Below, one piece after another: positions 49,405 to 62,160 of a stretch of 64,000 nucleotides of DNA. The notes beneath the pieces were generated by a model. That model was not told the DNA's origin and did not search any database. It worked only from the letters and a program-made list of their open reading frames with translations. Source of the DNA: Utricularia gibba. Lineage: Eukaryota > Streptophyta > Magnoliopsida > Lamiales > Lentibulariaceae. The stretch's first letter is position 1. Every line of letters begins with the position of its first letter. Position numbers and translations under genes: made by a program. The DNA is taken from assembly GCA_002189035.1 (NCBI GenBank), contig CM007989.1, positions 7,421,501 through 7,485,500 on the forward strand, read 5' to 3'.

Positions 49405-52266
49405 CTATATGGGCCTCCAGAAACCCTTTTTACAGACAAGATACTGATCACGGATCACGCTCACAGACCAATGGAGAGATTTCAGAAGTGGTGTAATTTT
49501 CCCTAGTGTATCAACTTCATCCTGAACTAGAACATATCCGCCTGGCCTCAGCATACGATCCATCTCCGTTACTATTTCAATCATTCCGCACCTGATGCAG
49601 GAAAAAACACAGAGCTCAGCACAACCCAATGATGACAGACACAACAAGAGCAGGAGTGAGTGGAAAGCTACCTGTTGGTCAAGTTCCTGAAAAGAAATGA
49701 TGCGTGCAGAAGATCATACGATCGAGGATAAGTATTAAATGATTCGCACCAATCATGGTACATTCCTAACAGCCCTCGATCCAAAATGATGGACAAAGTG
49801 TCTGGTTGGTCGATGGGAACAACATTCATTACCCACAGAGGTTGATCAATAAGTGCAGCAGCAAAACTGTAACAGCCCACAATCAGAGACATGCATTAAC
49901 AGAACAATATTAACAACTTATTTTCCTGTCATAATAAGGATTTAGCCATCATACCCTCCATAACCTGCATTCATATCGAGAACATTCCGAACACTTGTCC
50001 AGTTGACATTCAGGCTTCCAATATAAACCTCTGAAATGAGTGAAGACCAGTGCACTGTATCCCGTTTGAAAGCTTCTTCAGCTTCTGCTTGATGCAGGAG
50101 GCTTACAGGTGTGTCAGTGAGCCTTGTTGGCCAGGGAGCCGGCCATTTTTTTGAGTTAGAAGGGAGTTGGACGATGCACCGTTCAAGAGGCACATACCTA
50201 AAGATAACAAGATGATCAAATTTTGCCATAAATTACCCCAAAAACTTATACGATGCTAACTGTTAAAGGATACCATGAATTATTGGGTCTGGTAGGCTGA
50301 TCACAGAGAGGTGGGCCATTCACTTTTCGGTTGTTATAGCAGGATGAGGACACTGGTTTTTGATAAATAACCAGGCCGACATGAGAAGCAGAAAGGAAAG
50401 TCTTTGCCACAACTTTCCAGCAGATAGATTCCGTCAATTCCACCATTGCTGCATTTGCACAAAAGTATTATGATGAATCTGTACATGATGAGCAGCAAGA
50501 TTTTTTTTTTTCTCCAGCAACAATATAGTATACGGGATTACTAACTTTTCCAGACGTTCTTATGCCGCTCGTCATTTCTGTAGACTGGCGTGGCTGACCA
50601 TACAAAATATGCTCCAGGCCTCATGACTCTGTTAAGTTCCAGCAACGGTTTCCCACCTGCGATTTTATTGAATGATGATGCAACCACTGAAAAATAGGAG
50701 GAAGTACACATTTGGAATGAGAAGATACCATCTCCATGCCAGTGCACCCGGCACCTTGCACAGTGAATCAAATCAAAAGCATTATCAGGAAATGCCAGCT
50801 TCTGCGTCCCAATGACTGAGAGTGTTGCAGGAATTCCACGCTCGAGAGCAAACTGTATTTGAGCTTCATGTTCATCTTTTGGGGCAAAGGACATGGCCAT
50901 GACATTTCTATCCAACAAAGCGCCACCAAAGCTGGCTACACCACAGCCGACATCTAAAACTACCCTCGTTTTCTTCCCCCATTGAATATCTCGTTTAGTC
51001 TGGAGTAACAAAGAAAGAAGAAACATGATGACAAAAGATCAAATGAGAGATACATTCAGATGAACAGCTGATCAATTGGAAATGCATAATAAAATGCTAT
51101 GTGTAAAGTTTTAACTAGTTTACAAGTATAATGCTATAACCATTCATTGAAACACGAGAAAAAAACAAGATGCACTCGCACTCTAAATGTCTACTCGCTC
51201 AATCAGAAATCACAATGCATTACCTCCTCAAGAGACTTGATGTAATAATCAACGCCATTACTGAACTGTGTACCTCCACCAGGAAAAATGAAATAATCTC
51301 CAGATTTCACGACCCAGTGCTGATCTTTCTTATATTCCACAAGTTTGGGGTGAGGGACGTTGGTATACCATATCTGACACAAGCAAATCGAGGATGCTTC
51401 AGTTGAAAAAAAACCGTCTTGCGTTACAAAAAAGTGCAAAATCTGTTTTCAAGTTTTCATTAACACATTAGACGACCAAGAGGAGAACCATTCATTGTTT
51501 ACAATAACTTAAGTTTAGGAAAAAATAATCGAGTCCAACAACTAGTAACCCGTAAAGCCTCCCAGCAAAAAGTTAATGATCTCACCATATCCCTGCTCTT
51601 AGGCCATGGAACTGGAATTTTGTACCCTTCCGGAAGTGGGATCAAACACCTTGGAGCCCTTTCAGGGCAATGCCTTTCTCTATGTTCCATATGCCTACGA
51701 GACTCCAGCCTCTTTATGGCGCTCCAGTTATCCAAACACGGTATGTAATCTGTTGCCACTGGACCCTTACAAAGTTCCCATTCGACATCCATCACCTGCC
51801 CATCATCATCCACAGCCGTAACGGCACTTGAACTGCTTGAAGGATCAGTACTGGCACTCCCATTAAAATTGGCGTTAATGGATTCACTAGGAGGTGACGC
51901 CACAGACGCAGACGAAACTTCCGATCTAGGAGAAAAGGGTCCTCCATCTTCGACCGTAGAATTCGTCAAAAACGGGTTCCCTTCCAAAAACGAAGCATTT
52001 GATACAGAAGGGCTTTCCCCAGAAGGCAACCCACTAGATGCAGGAGTGGTTTCGGCAGAAGAATGGTTTCCTCCAGACACCGAAGCATTCGACGAAGAAT
52101 GATGTTCGCGTGTAATTACCTCCTGATCAGTCAAACTGGTGGTGGCGAGAATCGGCGACTGGGAGTTGGTGATGAGAACAAAAGTAACAAAAATAAGCAA
52201 AAGGAAGAAGGCGAATATGAAGGGGTACTTTCTTTCCTTGAAGATACTCGGCACTGATATCGCCAT
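49405..52266 (-). CDS. PMT-type (QUA2/QUA3 family) Golgi methyltransferase, PMT28-like
   Basis: This family (DUF248) consists of Golgi type II membrane methyltransferases thought to methylate pectin. Eight exons on the minus strand: 51586-52266, 51224-51373, 50729-50999, 50546-50656, 50274-50448, 49955-50197, 49672-49866 and 49405-49591, giving 670 residues. A short cytosolic tail is followed by one transmembrane segment at about residues 14-34 and a Ser/Thr/Pro-rich stem to about 150. The catalytic region has [29 protein letters not shown], the SAM loop [76 protein letters not shown] and [11 protein letters not shown]. All phases close. It is divergent from MIC60. Confidence 0.94.
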
Positions 52267-52649
52267 CTCCAGGATCGACGACGTTTCGTATCTAGAATAC
52301 GTTCATTTCCTAATACAATGAACAAATAATGAACCCAGAGAAGAGATCTTGAACCGACGGCCGTTCACTTGATCCGGAGGAAGGAAAACTCGAGGTTCGG
52401 AAAATTGCAGTTAAACGCTGAAAGCAACAGTCAGATTTTGAGCTGAGGTAAAGCTGGTGTCTGCCTGCCTGCGACTTGAACCAAAAGGAACAATTACTAA
52501 ATTATCCCTGGCCCAGTGGCCCGAGAATACCTGCGGGTGGTTATTTCTCTTCTCTTGTGGCAGCGTCCGGTTCTCATCCCCGCGCCGGATTCGTGAACTC
52601 GATCAATTCGCTATTGTTTCAGTGGATACGTAGCGCGGAACTGGTTGGA
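52267..52649. promoter_or_regulatory. Compact divergent promoter, PMT / MIC60
   Basis: 383 bp between the start codons must hold both promoters and leaders. I did not recognise a TATA box. Confidence 0.45.
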
Positions 52650-55600
52650 ATGCTGCGAAGGTACGAGCGCGCTGTTCTAAGTGCTCAATTGCTTCTGGAT
52701 CCTTTTGACTTTGTCTCTCATTTTCGGATTTTAGGGTTTTCTGTTGTTGGATTTGTTGCGCTTGCTTGTTTTTTTGGCTTATCTCGCGTTGCCTTATTTG
52801 CGTAGGTCTGTTTCGGAGCTTGCTTCGCGTGGTTCATTTAGAAGGGTTCCATGGCGGACTACAGCTCAGGCAAGCTTCCTGTGTTTCTGGGTGTTAATTG
52901 TTGTATAATTTCCTGTTTGATGAGACTTGGGTTCTCTTTTGTGTAATGGGCGGTCACCTATTTTTTCGACAAATTTTGTCATTGTGCAGGTTCCTTCATA
53001 CCTTTCTTCTAGATCATTCTCAGCTCATCACGAAAATGATCCTGACTCAGGCGGTAAGACTCAGAGCAATTTGGCCAAAATTGTTGCAGGAAGTGCTGTC
53101 CTTGGTTCTGCCCTTTTTGCTGCTTCCTACTATGGGTTTCTTGATGGAACTCTTCGCAAAGAGGCTTCAAAGAATGATAATAAAAACTTACAGACGTCGA
53201 AAGAGATACATTCAGGCATCTCGGGTGCTAGTGCCAGCGATGGAAGAGAAGGTGCTGCTGTGCAAAATGAGGTTCCACTGAAAGACCCGACCATAAGAGA
53301 AGAAGGTCAGATATTCTCTGCAGAAGATGCACCAGGTGATAGCGCTGGTCGTGTTTTAGGAGAAGGTCATACTGATCCTGATAGGAATTTGTCGCTGGAT
53401 GATGCAACATGTAATCCAGAAGCAGTGCATGATAACTCTGATCGTGTTGTGGGAGAAGGTTTTGGTGAGCCTGAAAGCAATTTGCCTTTGGATGATGCAA
53501 CAAGTAAACCAGTTGAGGACGGTTCTTCCTTTGAAAGCCCAGAGATGAAGCAAAGTGAGGATGAGAACAAGGTTGTTGAAATGACACCTACTTTTCCTTC
53601 TCTGAACACTAATGCAGCCGAGTTTAAAGCTATATCAGCTGAGGAAAGCCTTCCTAAAGAATCTGAAGAGGTAAAAATGGATATGGTCTGTAGTAACCAG
53701 GTTATTTCCTGTCCCTTTAAGCTCTATGAAATGATCCATACCGGTTCTTTTTGGAGAATTTTGTAGTTTATCGATGGAGATGTGGAAAAGCGGCCTGCCT
53801 CCCTCCTAGATGATTATGGCTTGGGTGGAAATTCTGTAGAAGTTAATTCAACTCCATACCAGAAAGATAAGGTTGGTAAAGAAAGTTGACCTTCAGGAGC
53901 CTCATGATCTGTTCCGCTTGTTTTTCTCTTCAAGAATCGTTAACATCTTTCTTTGCATTTCATGATGTCTGTTTTGATATTCAAGGAGGATAATCGTCGT
54001 AGCTATATAAACGAGGATGGAAAATTGGTAATAGACTTTTTGGAAGCGTTGCATGCTGCTGAGAAGATACAGGCAGAGCTTGATGCGAAGTCCTTTGCAG
54101 AGGAGAAGAGGGTGATGAAGGTCAAAATCAAGTTTTACTTTCCCTCTCTTCATTTAGATTATGTCATGATAGGGTTGTATAATTAACACAGGTATCAACT
54201 CATTCAGGATAAATATGAAAAGGAGCTTAAAGATGTAAGAGTTCGGGAACTCATGTATGCTGAGAGAGAAGCCACACTGGAAAAGGTTTCCTACAACTCA
54301 AGATTGCTTATTATGGTGTCTCTTTCATAAATTTGTGTCAGTATTTGAAGTAAAATGGGACCAAAATCTGTTCTTTTTTAAGGAATTAAATAAGGAAAAA
54401 TTGAGAGCAGCAGCTGCACTGAAGTCCCTTCAAGAAAACTTGGAACAAAAATTCATAACAGAAATCGAGCTAAAGGTAGCAGTGATAACCCGAAGTTGTG
54501 AGTGTTTTCATAATAGATTCTAGAGTTGTCTTGGTATCTTTGTACCATCTCGAGTTTTCGGTTTTGCAGGAAAAGGAGGTGGAGCGCAAGCTGGCAGAAC
54601 TACGGGATGTATCAACGGCTGAATTGGCTGCTGCCATTGCAAGTGAGAAGGCCTCCCATTTAGAGAAGATGACAGAAGCAAATCTTCATGTATGATACTA
54701 CTCTTTTTTTTTTAAACCGTAGGTTGAATTCAGAGAGTAAATTGAAGCTCTGTGTCCAGAATCCTGCTAGAAAATGGCATTGTGAAACTGGAGGATGCAT
54801 CACTGAGATGCCATAGTCAGATTATAGATGATGCTTGAAACATGGGATGGATACAATAGCCTTAGAAAACCTGTTTTGTTTTTCTGTTATCTACTTACTT
54901 TCATGGGAAGGAAACAATAAAACGTTGAAAAACATGGGGAAGAAACCTGTTTCTTTCTTGCTTCGTATCTTATCTACTTAATTTCACTTTTTTTTTAACT
55001 GGTTCTGATTGGAGGATTAACAGCGTTTTTCTCATTGTAGATTAATGCATTGTGTATGGCTTTCTATGCACGTTCTGAAGAGGTTCGCCACAAGCATTCT
55101 GCTCACAAGCTTGCCTTGGTAATATCTCCTTTCTCAATGTGATTTTTTATACAAATTTTCAGCAATGTAGCTCCCTCTGCTTACTACATGTTGGAATGTT
55201 TTATTGTAGTTGGGATTTTCATACGTACATGATTTTCTTGCGTTTTTTCCCTAATCCGTTCAGGGCGCTCTAGCACTAGAGGATGCGTTGGCTAAAGGGC
55301 TGCCTCTTCAAAAGGAAATAGAGGGCCTCCGGACGAATCTTGCAGATTCAGATGAAGACATGCTTATGGCAATGGTTCTCTCATCCCTTCCAGAAGATTT
55401 GCAAACAAACGGGACCAAAACCCTTCCCCAGTTGTATCAAAAGGCAACACTTACAACACTTATTCATTAACCACTCATCTTCCCACAATCCAACTTTATA
55501 TTCTCCATTTCTGCAGTTTGAGGAATTGAAGGGAACACTGAGACATTTCAGCCTAATCCCTCCTGGCGGTGGTGGTGTATTAGCTCACACGTTAGCTTCT

Positions 55601-56030
55601 GTCGCATCGTGGATAAAGGTGCTGTTCCCTTTTCTTCTCACATAATGAACTCATTGGATGTCGAGGCCGTAAGCATTTGATAGTAGAACCTATCCTAGAA
55701 TTCCAAGGGGTGTATGAGTTCTTCATTACCTGAACAATATCCATTTTAACAGCATTGTGTTGTGAATACATTATAGTTGCTTCCCCCTGCCCATAGGTTA
55801 AAGAGGCCGATTTCTCAGGCGATGGAATCGAGTCTGTGATCAACAAAGTCGACACCCTGTTGGCCCAAGCAAAGCTGTGTGAAGCTGCAGAGAGTCTTGA
55901 GATTGGAGTTGAAGGCACGCAGGCCGCAGAGGTTGTAGGTGAATGGGTCAGAGAAGCGAGGAGCAGGGCGATCGCCGAGCAGGCACTGGAAGTGCTGCAA
56001 GCGTACGCCACTTCCATCAGCTTCACATAA
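52650..56030 (+). CDS. MIC60: MICOS subunit MIC60 (mitofilin)
   Basis: MIC60 is the inner-membrane core of the MICOS complex at mitochondrial crista junctions; in plants it also affects lipid transfer. Twelve exons: 52650-52660 (11 nt), 52806-52869, 52990-53700, 53767-53871, 53986-54120, 54208-54285, 54383-54475, 54570-54689, 55041-55118, 55264-55443, 55517-55618 and 55797-56030, giving 636 residues. The N terminus is a basic presequence (MLRRSVSELASRGSFRRV). A membrane anchor near residues 53-75 (IVAGSAVLGSALFAASYYGF) follows. A low-complexity region with an imperfect 30-residue repeat comes next, then coiled coil. The C-terminal mitofilin domain includes LALGALALEDALAKG and LIPPGGGGVLAH. 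Introns after 52869 and 55443 require GC donors. The exon 3 end (53670 or 53700) is uncertain. Confidence 0.9.
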
Positions 56031-57275
56031 ATGGAGCCTTTTTTTTGTTTGAAGATAAATAATTCACCAGAGAGTGAGTTTTTTTTGTATCTGGGATTCC
56101 TGTGATTGTTCCCTCAGTCGAAGGGAAACCAAGGGAAGGCCGATAATGTGAACATTTCACACTCAACTTGTTGGTCAAGACATTGAGACAAGTATAAGGT
56201 TGGTTTATAGCGAATTTAATAAAATTATGTTGTTTTGTATATAGATATAATTATATTAATTGTATGGATATAATTATTATTAAATATAATTATATTAATA
56301 TATAATAATATATGAATATAATTATATACAAGAGAGAATATAAATATTTTTATAGTTATATATTTAATTAAATCTAAATAATTTAAATTAGTTAAAATTT
56401 AATTCAACCATCTAAACAAAGTCTCGGGATATTTACAAGCTCAAATTTATAGAATTTAAACATTTTTGAAAAATTCAAAATTTTAGAATCATTTATTATT
56501 TTTTAAATAGCTTCATATCCCTATTTTATATTTTTAGAAATATTTTTCAAAAAATATTGAGAATGTTTAATAAAAATAAAAGAAGAAAAAAAGGACAAGT
56601 GACTGTGGCGGCCGCTTACCGCAATCTACACTGTTGCTGAGTCAAATCTGGAGTGATATAAAAAAGGAGAAACCAGGCTCTCGCTATCCTTCGTCCTAGG
56701 AGTGACTTCGACCGTAGGCCGCAATTAGCCTCTGAATTCGGTCTTACCTCAAATCGCCTGGGGGTAAGATCACATCCTTCCTATATTTTAGACAAGCAGC
56801 TCGTAATTCTCCGGAGCTCTTCCTTTTCTTTCTTGTTTCTTTGTATTTTTGGCTGACTCGGTTTATTCGTCATCTTTTTGTTATTTTCTTGATGAATCTG
56901 GTTATTTTTACTCGTTGATCCGTCGTTCTAATGTTTTTTTTTTTTTTTTGTTGCGGGGGTGATGTTTGTCCTGTTATTTATTTTTTAAGGCGGCTGCGAA
57001 GTTGAAGAGAGATTCTTTATTTACGATGCTTTGATTGAAAATCAGCTGTTTGTTCTTTTTTTTTTTTTTCCAATAAGCCGTTGGACAAGTTTCTTCCTTT
57101 CCATCATGTATGCATATGTGTATCATACTTCGATGGTTTGTCGGATTTACTACGGTTGTTGAAGTTAGAAACCACTTTGTTCCTTCTTTTAGTTGGTTTA
57201 CATCTGCGGTATGTATTAGTTTCTTGAAGTATGAAACTCGTGAATGGTAACGCATCTTATTTTTAGTAGCATACG
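56031..57275. other. Intergenic region and leader of the RraA-like gene
   Basis: 56031-56600 is AT-rich MIC60 3' flank. From about 56640 the sequence looks like a transcribed leader, with a likely GT donor near 56763 and an acceptor (TTTTTAG) just before the start codon, suggesting a leader intron of about 500 bp. T runs lie near 56935 and 57057. Confidence 0.45.
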
Positions 57276-57773
57276 ATGGCGTTGGCGACAACCGAAATCT
57301 GTGACTCCAATGCATCGCTCATCTCTAGTGGCAATCTACGGGCACTTCAGCCAAATTTCGTTATCTATGGTCGGAGGCAAGTCTTCTCAGGCCAAATAGT
57401 TACTCTAAAAGTGTTTGAAGACAACGTTTTTGTACGGCAATTTCTCGAGGAAAAGGGCCATGGAAGGGTTCTTGTTGTTGATGGTGGCGGTAGCCTGAGA
57501 TGTGCAGTTTTGGGTGGCAACGCTGTAGTGCAAGCCCAGAACAATGGATGGGCTGGTATAGTAGTCAATGGGTGCGTTAGAGATGTGGATGAGATCAATG
57601 GCTGTGACATAGGAGTCAGAGCCCTGGCATCGCATCCCATGAAAGCCAACAAGAAGGGAGTCGGAGAAAAGCATGTTCCTGTGCACATCGGTGGCACCCG
57701 AATCTGTGATGGGGAATGGCTCTATGCAGACACTGATGGAATCTTGATTTCCAGCACGGAAGTGGCTGTTTGA
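57276..57773 (+). CDS. RraA-like protein / 4-hydroxy-4-methyl-2-oxoglutarate aldolase family
   Basis: Members of this fold act as class II aldolases on hydroxy-methyl-oxoglutarate or oxaloacetate, or as RNase E regulators in bacteria; the plant role is poorly known. The gene is intronless in its coding part, with 165 residues, matching plant relatives. Motifs: FSGQIVTLKVFEDN, GRVLVVDGGGSLRCAVLGGN, GWAGIVVNGCVRDVDEI and PVHIGGTRICDGEWLYADTDGILIS. The conserved R-D pair of GCVRD, which binds metal and substrate in the aldolases, is present. The stop codon lies 259 bp from that of the convergent C2/coiled-coil gene. Confidence 0.93.
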   Translation: MALATTEICDSNASLISSGNLRALQPNFVIYGRRQVFSGQIVTLKVFEDNVFVRQFLEEKGHGRVLVVDGGGSLRCAVLGGNAVVQAQNNGWAGIVVNGCVRDVDEINGCDIGVRALASHPMKANKKGVGEKHVPVHIGGTRICDGEWLYADTDGILISSTEVAV

Positions 57774-58032
57774 GAACATTCATACTAAAGCTCTATGGTC
57801 CGTCCATTGGAAGAAGATGGAACTTATCATAACTGGCGATGTATTTGTATTCCACTTATCCCTGAACTGCGTAGATGCTTTGCAGACAAGATTCATGCTC
57901 GTCTGGTGTAATAAACTGATAAGGGGTGATTCGCATTTCACTTGAATTATAGCCGTTATTTCCGATCCTTTTTCAACTGACAACGGATGCATTGATGCAA
58001 ATATGGTTGTGTATTTCATGAATTTTGTATGT

Positions 58033-61000
58033 TCAGTTTTTCTTGGGACCTTTCAGATTTCGAAGGCTCATTACAAGCTGTTGTCTTTCACCTTCTACCT
58101 CCGCAAACTTGAGGCTTATTTCGGAGTACCTCTCCCGCATATCCTTCAGTTCCTGTTCCATTCTGCTGTTTTGCTCCTTCAGTGATTCCACTTCACCTGA
58201 AGAAATGGAATTATTGACACTGCTCTCTCGTGTAGTTGTAAGGTCTTGTGACTTCATATATTCAGTGCTCGGGATTCCTACAGGTTGCTCCGGTTCCATA
58301 GGCATCTGTGGAATATACGCAACATGTGATCTGATACAAGGAATCGGATGTGGAAATGATTGTTTTCTATATTGTGTGGTTACCTGCTCTTTCTTGCTTA
58401 AGTCATCTCGCAGCTTTGAAATCTCTTTCTTCAGGTCTTCCTTCTCTGACTTGAGGTCAAGCAGTTGGTTCTTGACTTCACTGTTCTTGAGTCGTAGTTT
58501 CCTTACCTCCAGATGCAAATTTTCTTCCTTCGCCTTCTTCTGGTTGATCTGAAACTTCATGGATGCATTTTCTTCTGTCAATTTATCTGCCTCTTTTCTG
58601 ATCGAAGTTAGCTGTCTCTCTAGATCTTCTTTTTGCAACGTCAACCTCTGTAGCATCTCCAATTCGTTTTTGGTTTCTACAGATTCATTGACGTGATGTG
58701 CTCCATCTTCTGCTATTACAAGCTCCTTGTTACTTTCTGCAGCCCCCTCATGAAGTCTGCCATGCTCATTATGATTTGCTTCATATTGGCTTCTTAGAAT
58801 TTGAAGCTCCTTGTCTGCTTCTTGGAGAAGTTGCTGTAGGATTTCATTTTCCTTCCGCGTATTGCTAGCTTCCGCGTTTGCTTGGTTTGTCAGTTTCTCA
58901 TATTCTTCAAATCTCATTGAATTTTCAGCATCAAGCTGCAGGAATTCCTCCTTGAGTTTCTGGATCGTATCTGCATTAGTCCGCCTCGTCTTCCTCAAGG
59001 CTTCTTCAGCTGTTACCGCTCTCTTTCCCAACTCAACATTTTCTGAGCGTAGTGTCTCTAGATCCTGCTCTGCGAGTTGTTCTTGCTTTTTCAGTTCTTC
59101 CCGCAGAGTCTCCACCTGAACCTCAAGCTGGTTAATCATATTTAAGGCTTCAGTATACTGAAGCAGCTGCCTTTCATTCTCTGCTTCCAGATTTGCTACT
59201 CGTACTTTGAAATGCTTCACTTCTGAAGACAGTTCCTTGCATGATTTTTCAACGTCCATTTTTTCTCTTTCCATTTGATCTAACTTGAAGTATAGTTCCT
59301 TGTTTTCTGTTTCTAAGCTTTCATAATCCTCAGTGAGGTTTTCTGCCTCCTTACGAATATTTGCTTTCTCCTTTTTAAGGAGTTCTATTTCAGCCTTAAG
59401 CTTTTCCATGTTCTGCAAGCTTTCTGCTTCCTCCGCAGTTCTGTCATATTTTTCCACATCTCTCAATATTCTTCTGTCTTCTTGCAGGTCAATTTTCTTA
59501 CTCAATGATCCACTTTGGAGTGCCATGATTTTATTGGACAGGTCAGATATTTCTGCTTCTTTCTGATCTAACTTCTTGGTCAGATCCTCTATGGCAAGAA
59601 CATATTCACAGTTTGAGTCTTCAATCTCCTGTAGCTGTAACTTCAGCCTCTTACTCGAAAGCTTTTGATTTTGAAGCTCACGCTGGGTGCTCTCCAGTGT
59701 AGCTTTGATGTCATCAATTTCTTGTTTCTTCCCAGAAACAATTCCATCATCCCATGTTCTGAAAGGCCTGAGACGTTCACATTCTGCCTCAAGGGCACCT
59801 TTTTCTTGTTTCAGGCGGACGATTTGCGCAGTCAGCTGCTCCACATTTCTCATTTCCTTCATCATTTGCTTCCGAAGTGATTCCATCTCTAACTCAGAAA
59901 CTTCCAACTTTCTTTCCAACATCTTAACCTCGTTTCTCAGTGAAGTCTCCTTCATCCCATTCCTAGTCTCTGGCTCACTGTTGTCTGATTCGGCATCACC
60001 CATGCTCCCCTCCTGGTCATCGTTTAGAGGCGTTTCCCCACTGAACTCATAGCTCTGTACAGTGGAAAGCAGCATTCTGAATATGGATCATGAATGGATG
60101 CATACTCTTTACACTGGTTTGAATGGTTGGAGACCTTACTTCAGGTGACATGGGATCTTTCTGTCTAGTGCCTTGAGAGTACCTCCCGGAGTCCGTATTC
60201 CAATGGCCGGATACTTCATCCTCCCCTGTGGCTTCACCGACATCATCACACCTGCGATCGTGCAGCTGAAAAAGGCTTACATTCTCGAAATCCAATACTT
60301 TTAACGCAGGAAAGATTATACAAACCCCCACCGTGTACTGGAACCTTCTCCATTCACCCTCTGTACAGTGACCTGACAACAGGAAATCGCCGTCAGCAAG
60401 GTCAAGTTTCAGAGCTCGGCTTCCAGTGTTAGAGATGATTGAAAGGAAAACTAACGTGTAGTATGGTGCCGGATTTCGACGTCTGCAGAGGAAGACTCAG
60501 GTTAACTGGTTTGACGGCATTTACGAGGTCTGCAAAATCAATGGAAACTTCTCCCAGAAATCCGGACTTCGAGGAGCCCTGTGAGGAAGGACGGAAGTCA
60601 GGCTGTTATTCTCTCATCGGAAAGTGTAGTATACGATCGAGTTCTGGGCGAATGCGGTGACCCACCGTGGAAACGACGATGTAGTAGAATTTCTCCCTGA
60701 TGAACCCTGTTTTTGTCTCCTGCACCAGTTTCACAGTTTCATACACGGGCTTCTCCCATATACAGACGCCTTCTAGGATTGGCGCTTTGGGTAACCTCGT
60801 TGTCGGCTTTCCATCATCTACTGGAACAAGAGAGACCACGAGCTTTTTCGACTTCATCTCCGGCACCTGAATCAAATCACCGGTAAGAATTCCGCATATC
60901 CGCAATCCCTAATCTTTATCGCTGTTTTGGGTTCATCGTCATCATGTTGCAGATTTCCGTTCCTGTAGAGTCAACGCATGCAGGGAAAAAGGTACCTGTG

Positions 61001-61058
61001 TAGCATGAAACTGCATTCTGAATACAACCTTGATCTTCTTCTCGCTTCTTCTGAACAT
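58033..61058 (-). CDS. NT-C2 domain and long coiled-coil protein (myosin heavy chain-related)
   Basis: Plant proteins with this layout are membrane- or cytoskeleton-associated scaffolds, mostly of unknown detail. Exons on the minus strand: 60996-61058, 60666-60866, 60456-60578, 60332-60372, 60140-60251 and 58033-60054. The first exons form the NT-type C2 domain: MFRRSEKKIKVVFRMQFHAT, KKLVVSLVPVDDGKPT, CIWEKPVYETVKLV, KFYYIVVST, GEVSIDFADLVNAVKPVNLSLPL. A short acidic linker follows, then about 600 residues of heptad-rich coiled coil with many Leu and Glu/Lys. The last exon contains a 78-nt in-frame GT...AG segment (58306-58383) that may be an intron. The protein would be 853 residues with it or 827 without. 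No other break is seen. Confidence 0.88.
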
Positions 61059-62160
61059 CTTGGAACCACGAGAAAATCCGCCTGGGGAGGATGGGTTTCT
61101 GGAGTCCTTTATTGCTGTTCCAGTGGTAGGTGAATGAATACCAATCTGAATAATTAATTTGGTAGTTCAATAAACCCCTTTCAAAGAACTGGATGCCAGT
61201 TGAAGTTCAATGAGATTGCTACAAGTCGCAGTTCTTAGAACTCACCTCATACGTCAGTGTGCAGTTCTTCAACCTTCTTTGTCTGGGCTCATTGCACACG
61301 TGTGGATCTCCAAAGTCATCGGTAAGCAATTGTGACGATCTTAGATTGGTCGTTGCTCTTTATTCTGCGTTGTGTCGGTGAAGTATCTTGTCACAATCCC
61401 ATTTGGTGATTCGTTTTCAGATGTTGAAGTGACGCTTAGAATGTGGGTTAGAAGCAACTGTGTAGAATCAATCTCCGGCCGCAGGCGGGCGCTTGCATTC
61501 AATGTTCCCTTAAATTGCTCTGGGCCGTAGGTGTGGAAAACCTTATCTTGAGTCCACGCATCACCCTCTTAAAGGTTTAATTTTTAGTTTCATTGCTTGT
61601 TTTTTTTCTAGTAATGCAGATCGTATGTTAGGATTGCTGGTGGGGTGTGCCCCCCGTAGGCATGTGACAGGCGAAGGGCTGCTTTCAGCTAGCATGCATT
61701 CTGGCTCAATCGTCAAGGTTAGACATGTGGCACGTCCACCCTTCAAGCATGGCTATGTTCCTTGTTGTTCATAAAGAGGTGGGTTTTTATGACAGACCTT
61801 TCATATTTATACTACTCGCAGGGTGTCATGAACGAATGTTGCCTGTTGGGGCGATCTAGATCCTGTCTACTTTTAATAATTTTGTATGAATTGCTCTCAT
61901 TTACTCCCAACCATAACTTCCAGCAGGGGGGCGTTCCTTAATTAGCCGTCTCCGAGTTGGATGAAGCTACCTAGCAACCAATCATCATACTCAAATAGTG
62001 AGGGAAGCACATGACAGCGATGTGATCGGCAGAACAACTACAGCAACCAGGTTTGTGGAACAGAACTTGACAAGTGAAACAACAAAAGTGTGGTTCTGGT
62101 TTTGGGCATCGCAAAGATAAACGGGAATCACTCGTTCAAGGTCGAGCAACAAGATCTGAA
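61059..62160. other. Divergent promoter region, C2/coiled-coil gene and cytochrome b561
   Basis: 1.1 kb between start codons. 61059-61400 may hold the coiled-coil gene's leader. 62040-62160 is probably the b561 leader. No clear regulatory motif was identified. Confidence 0.4.
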
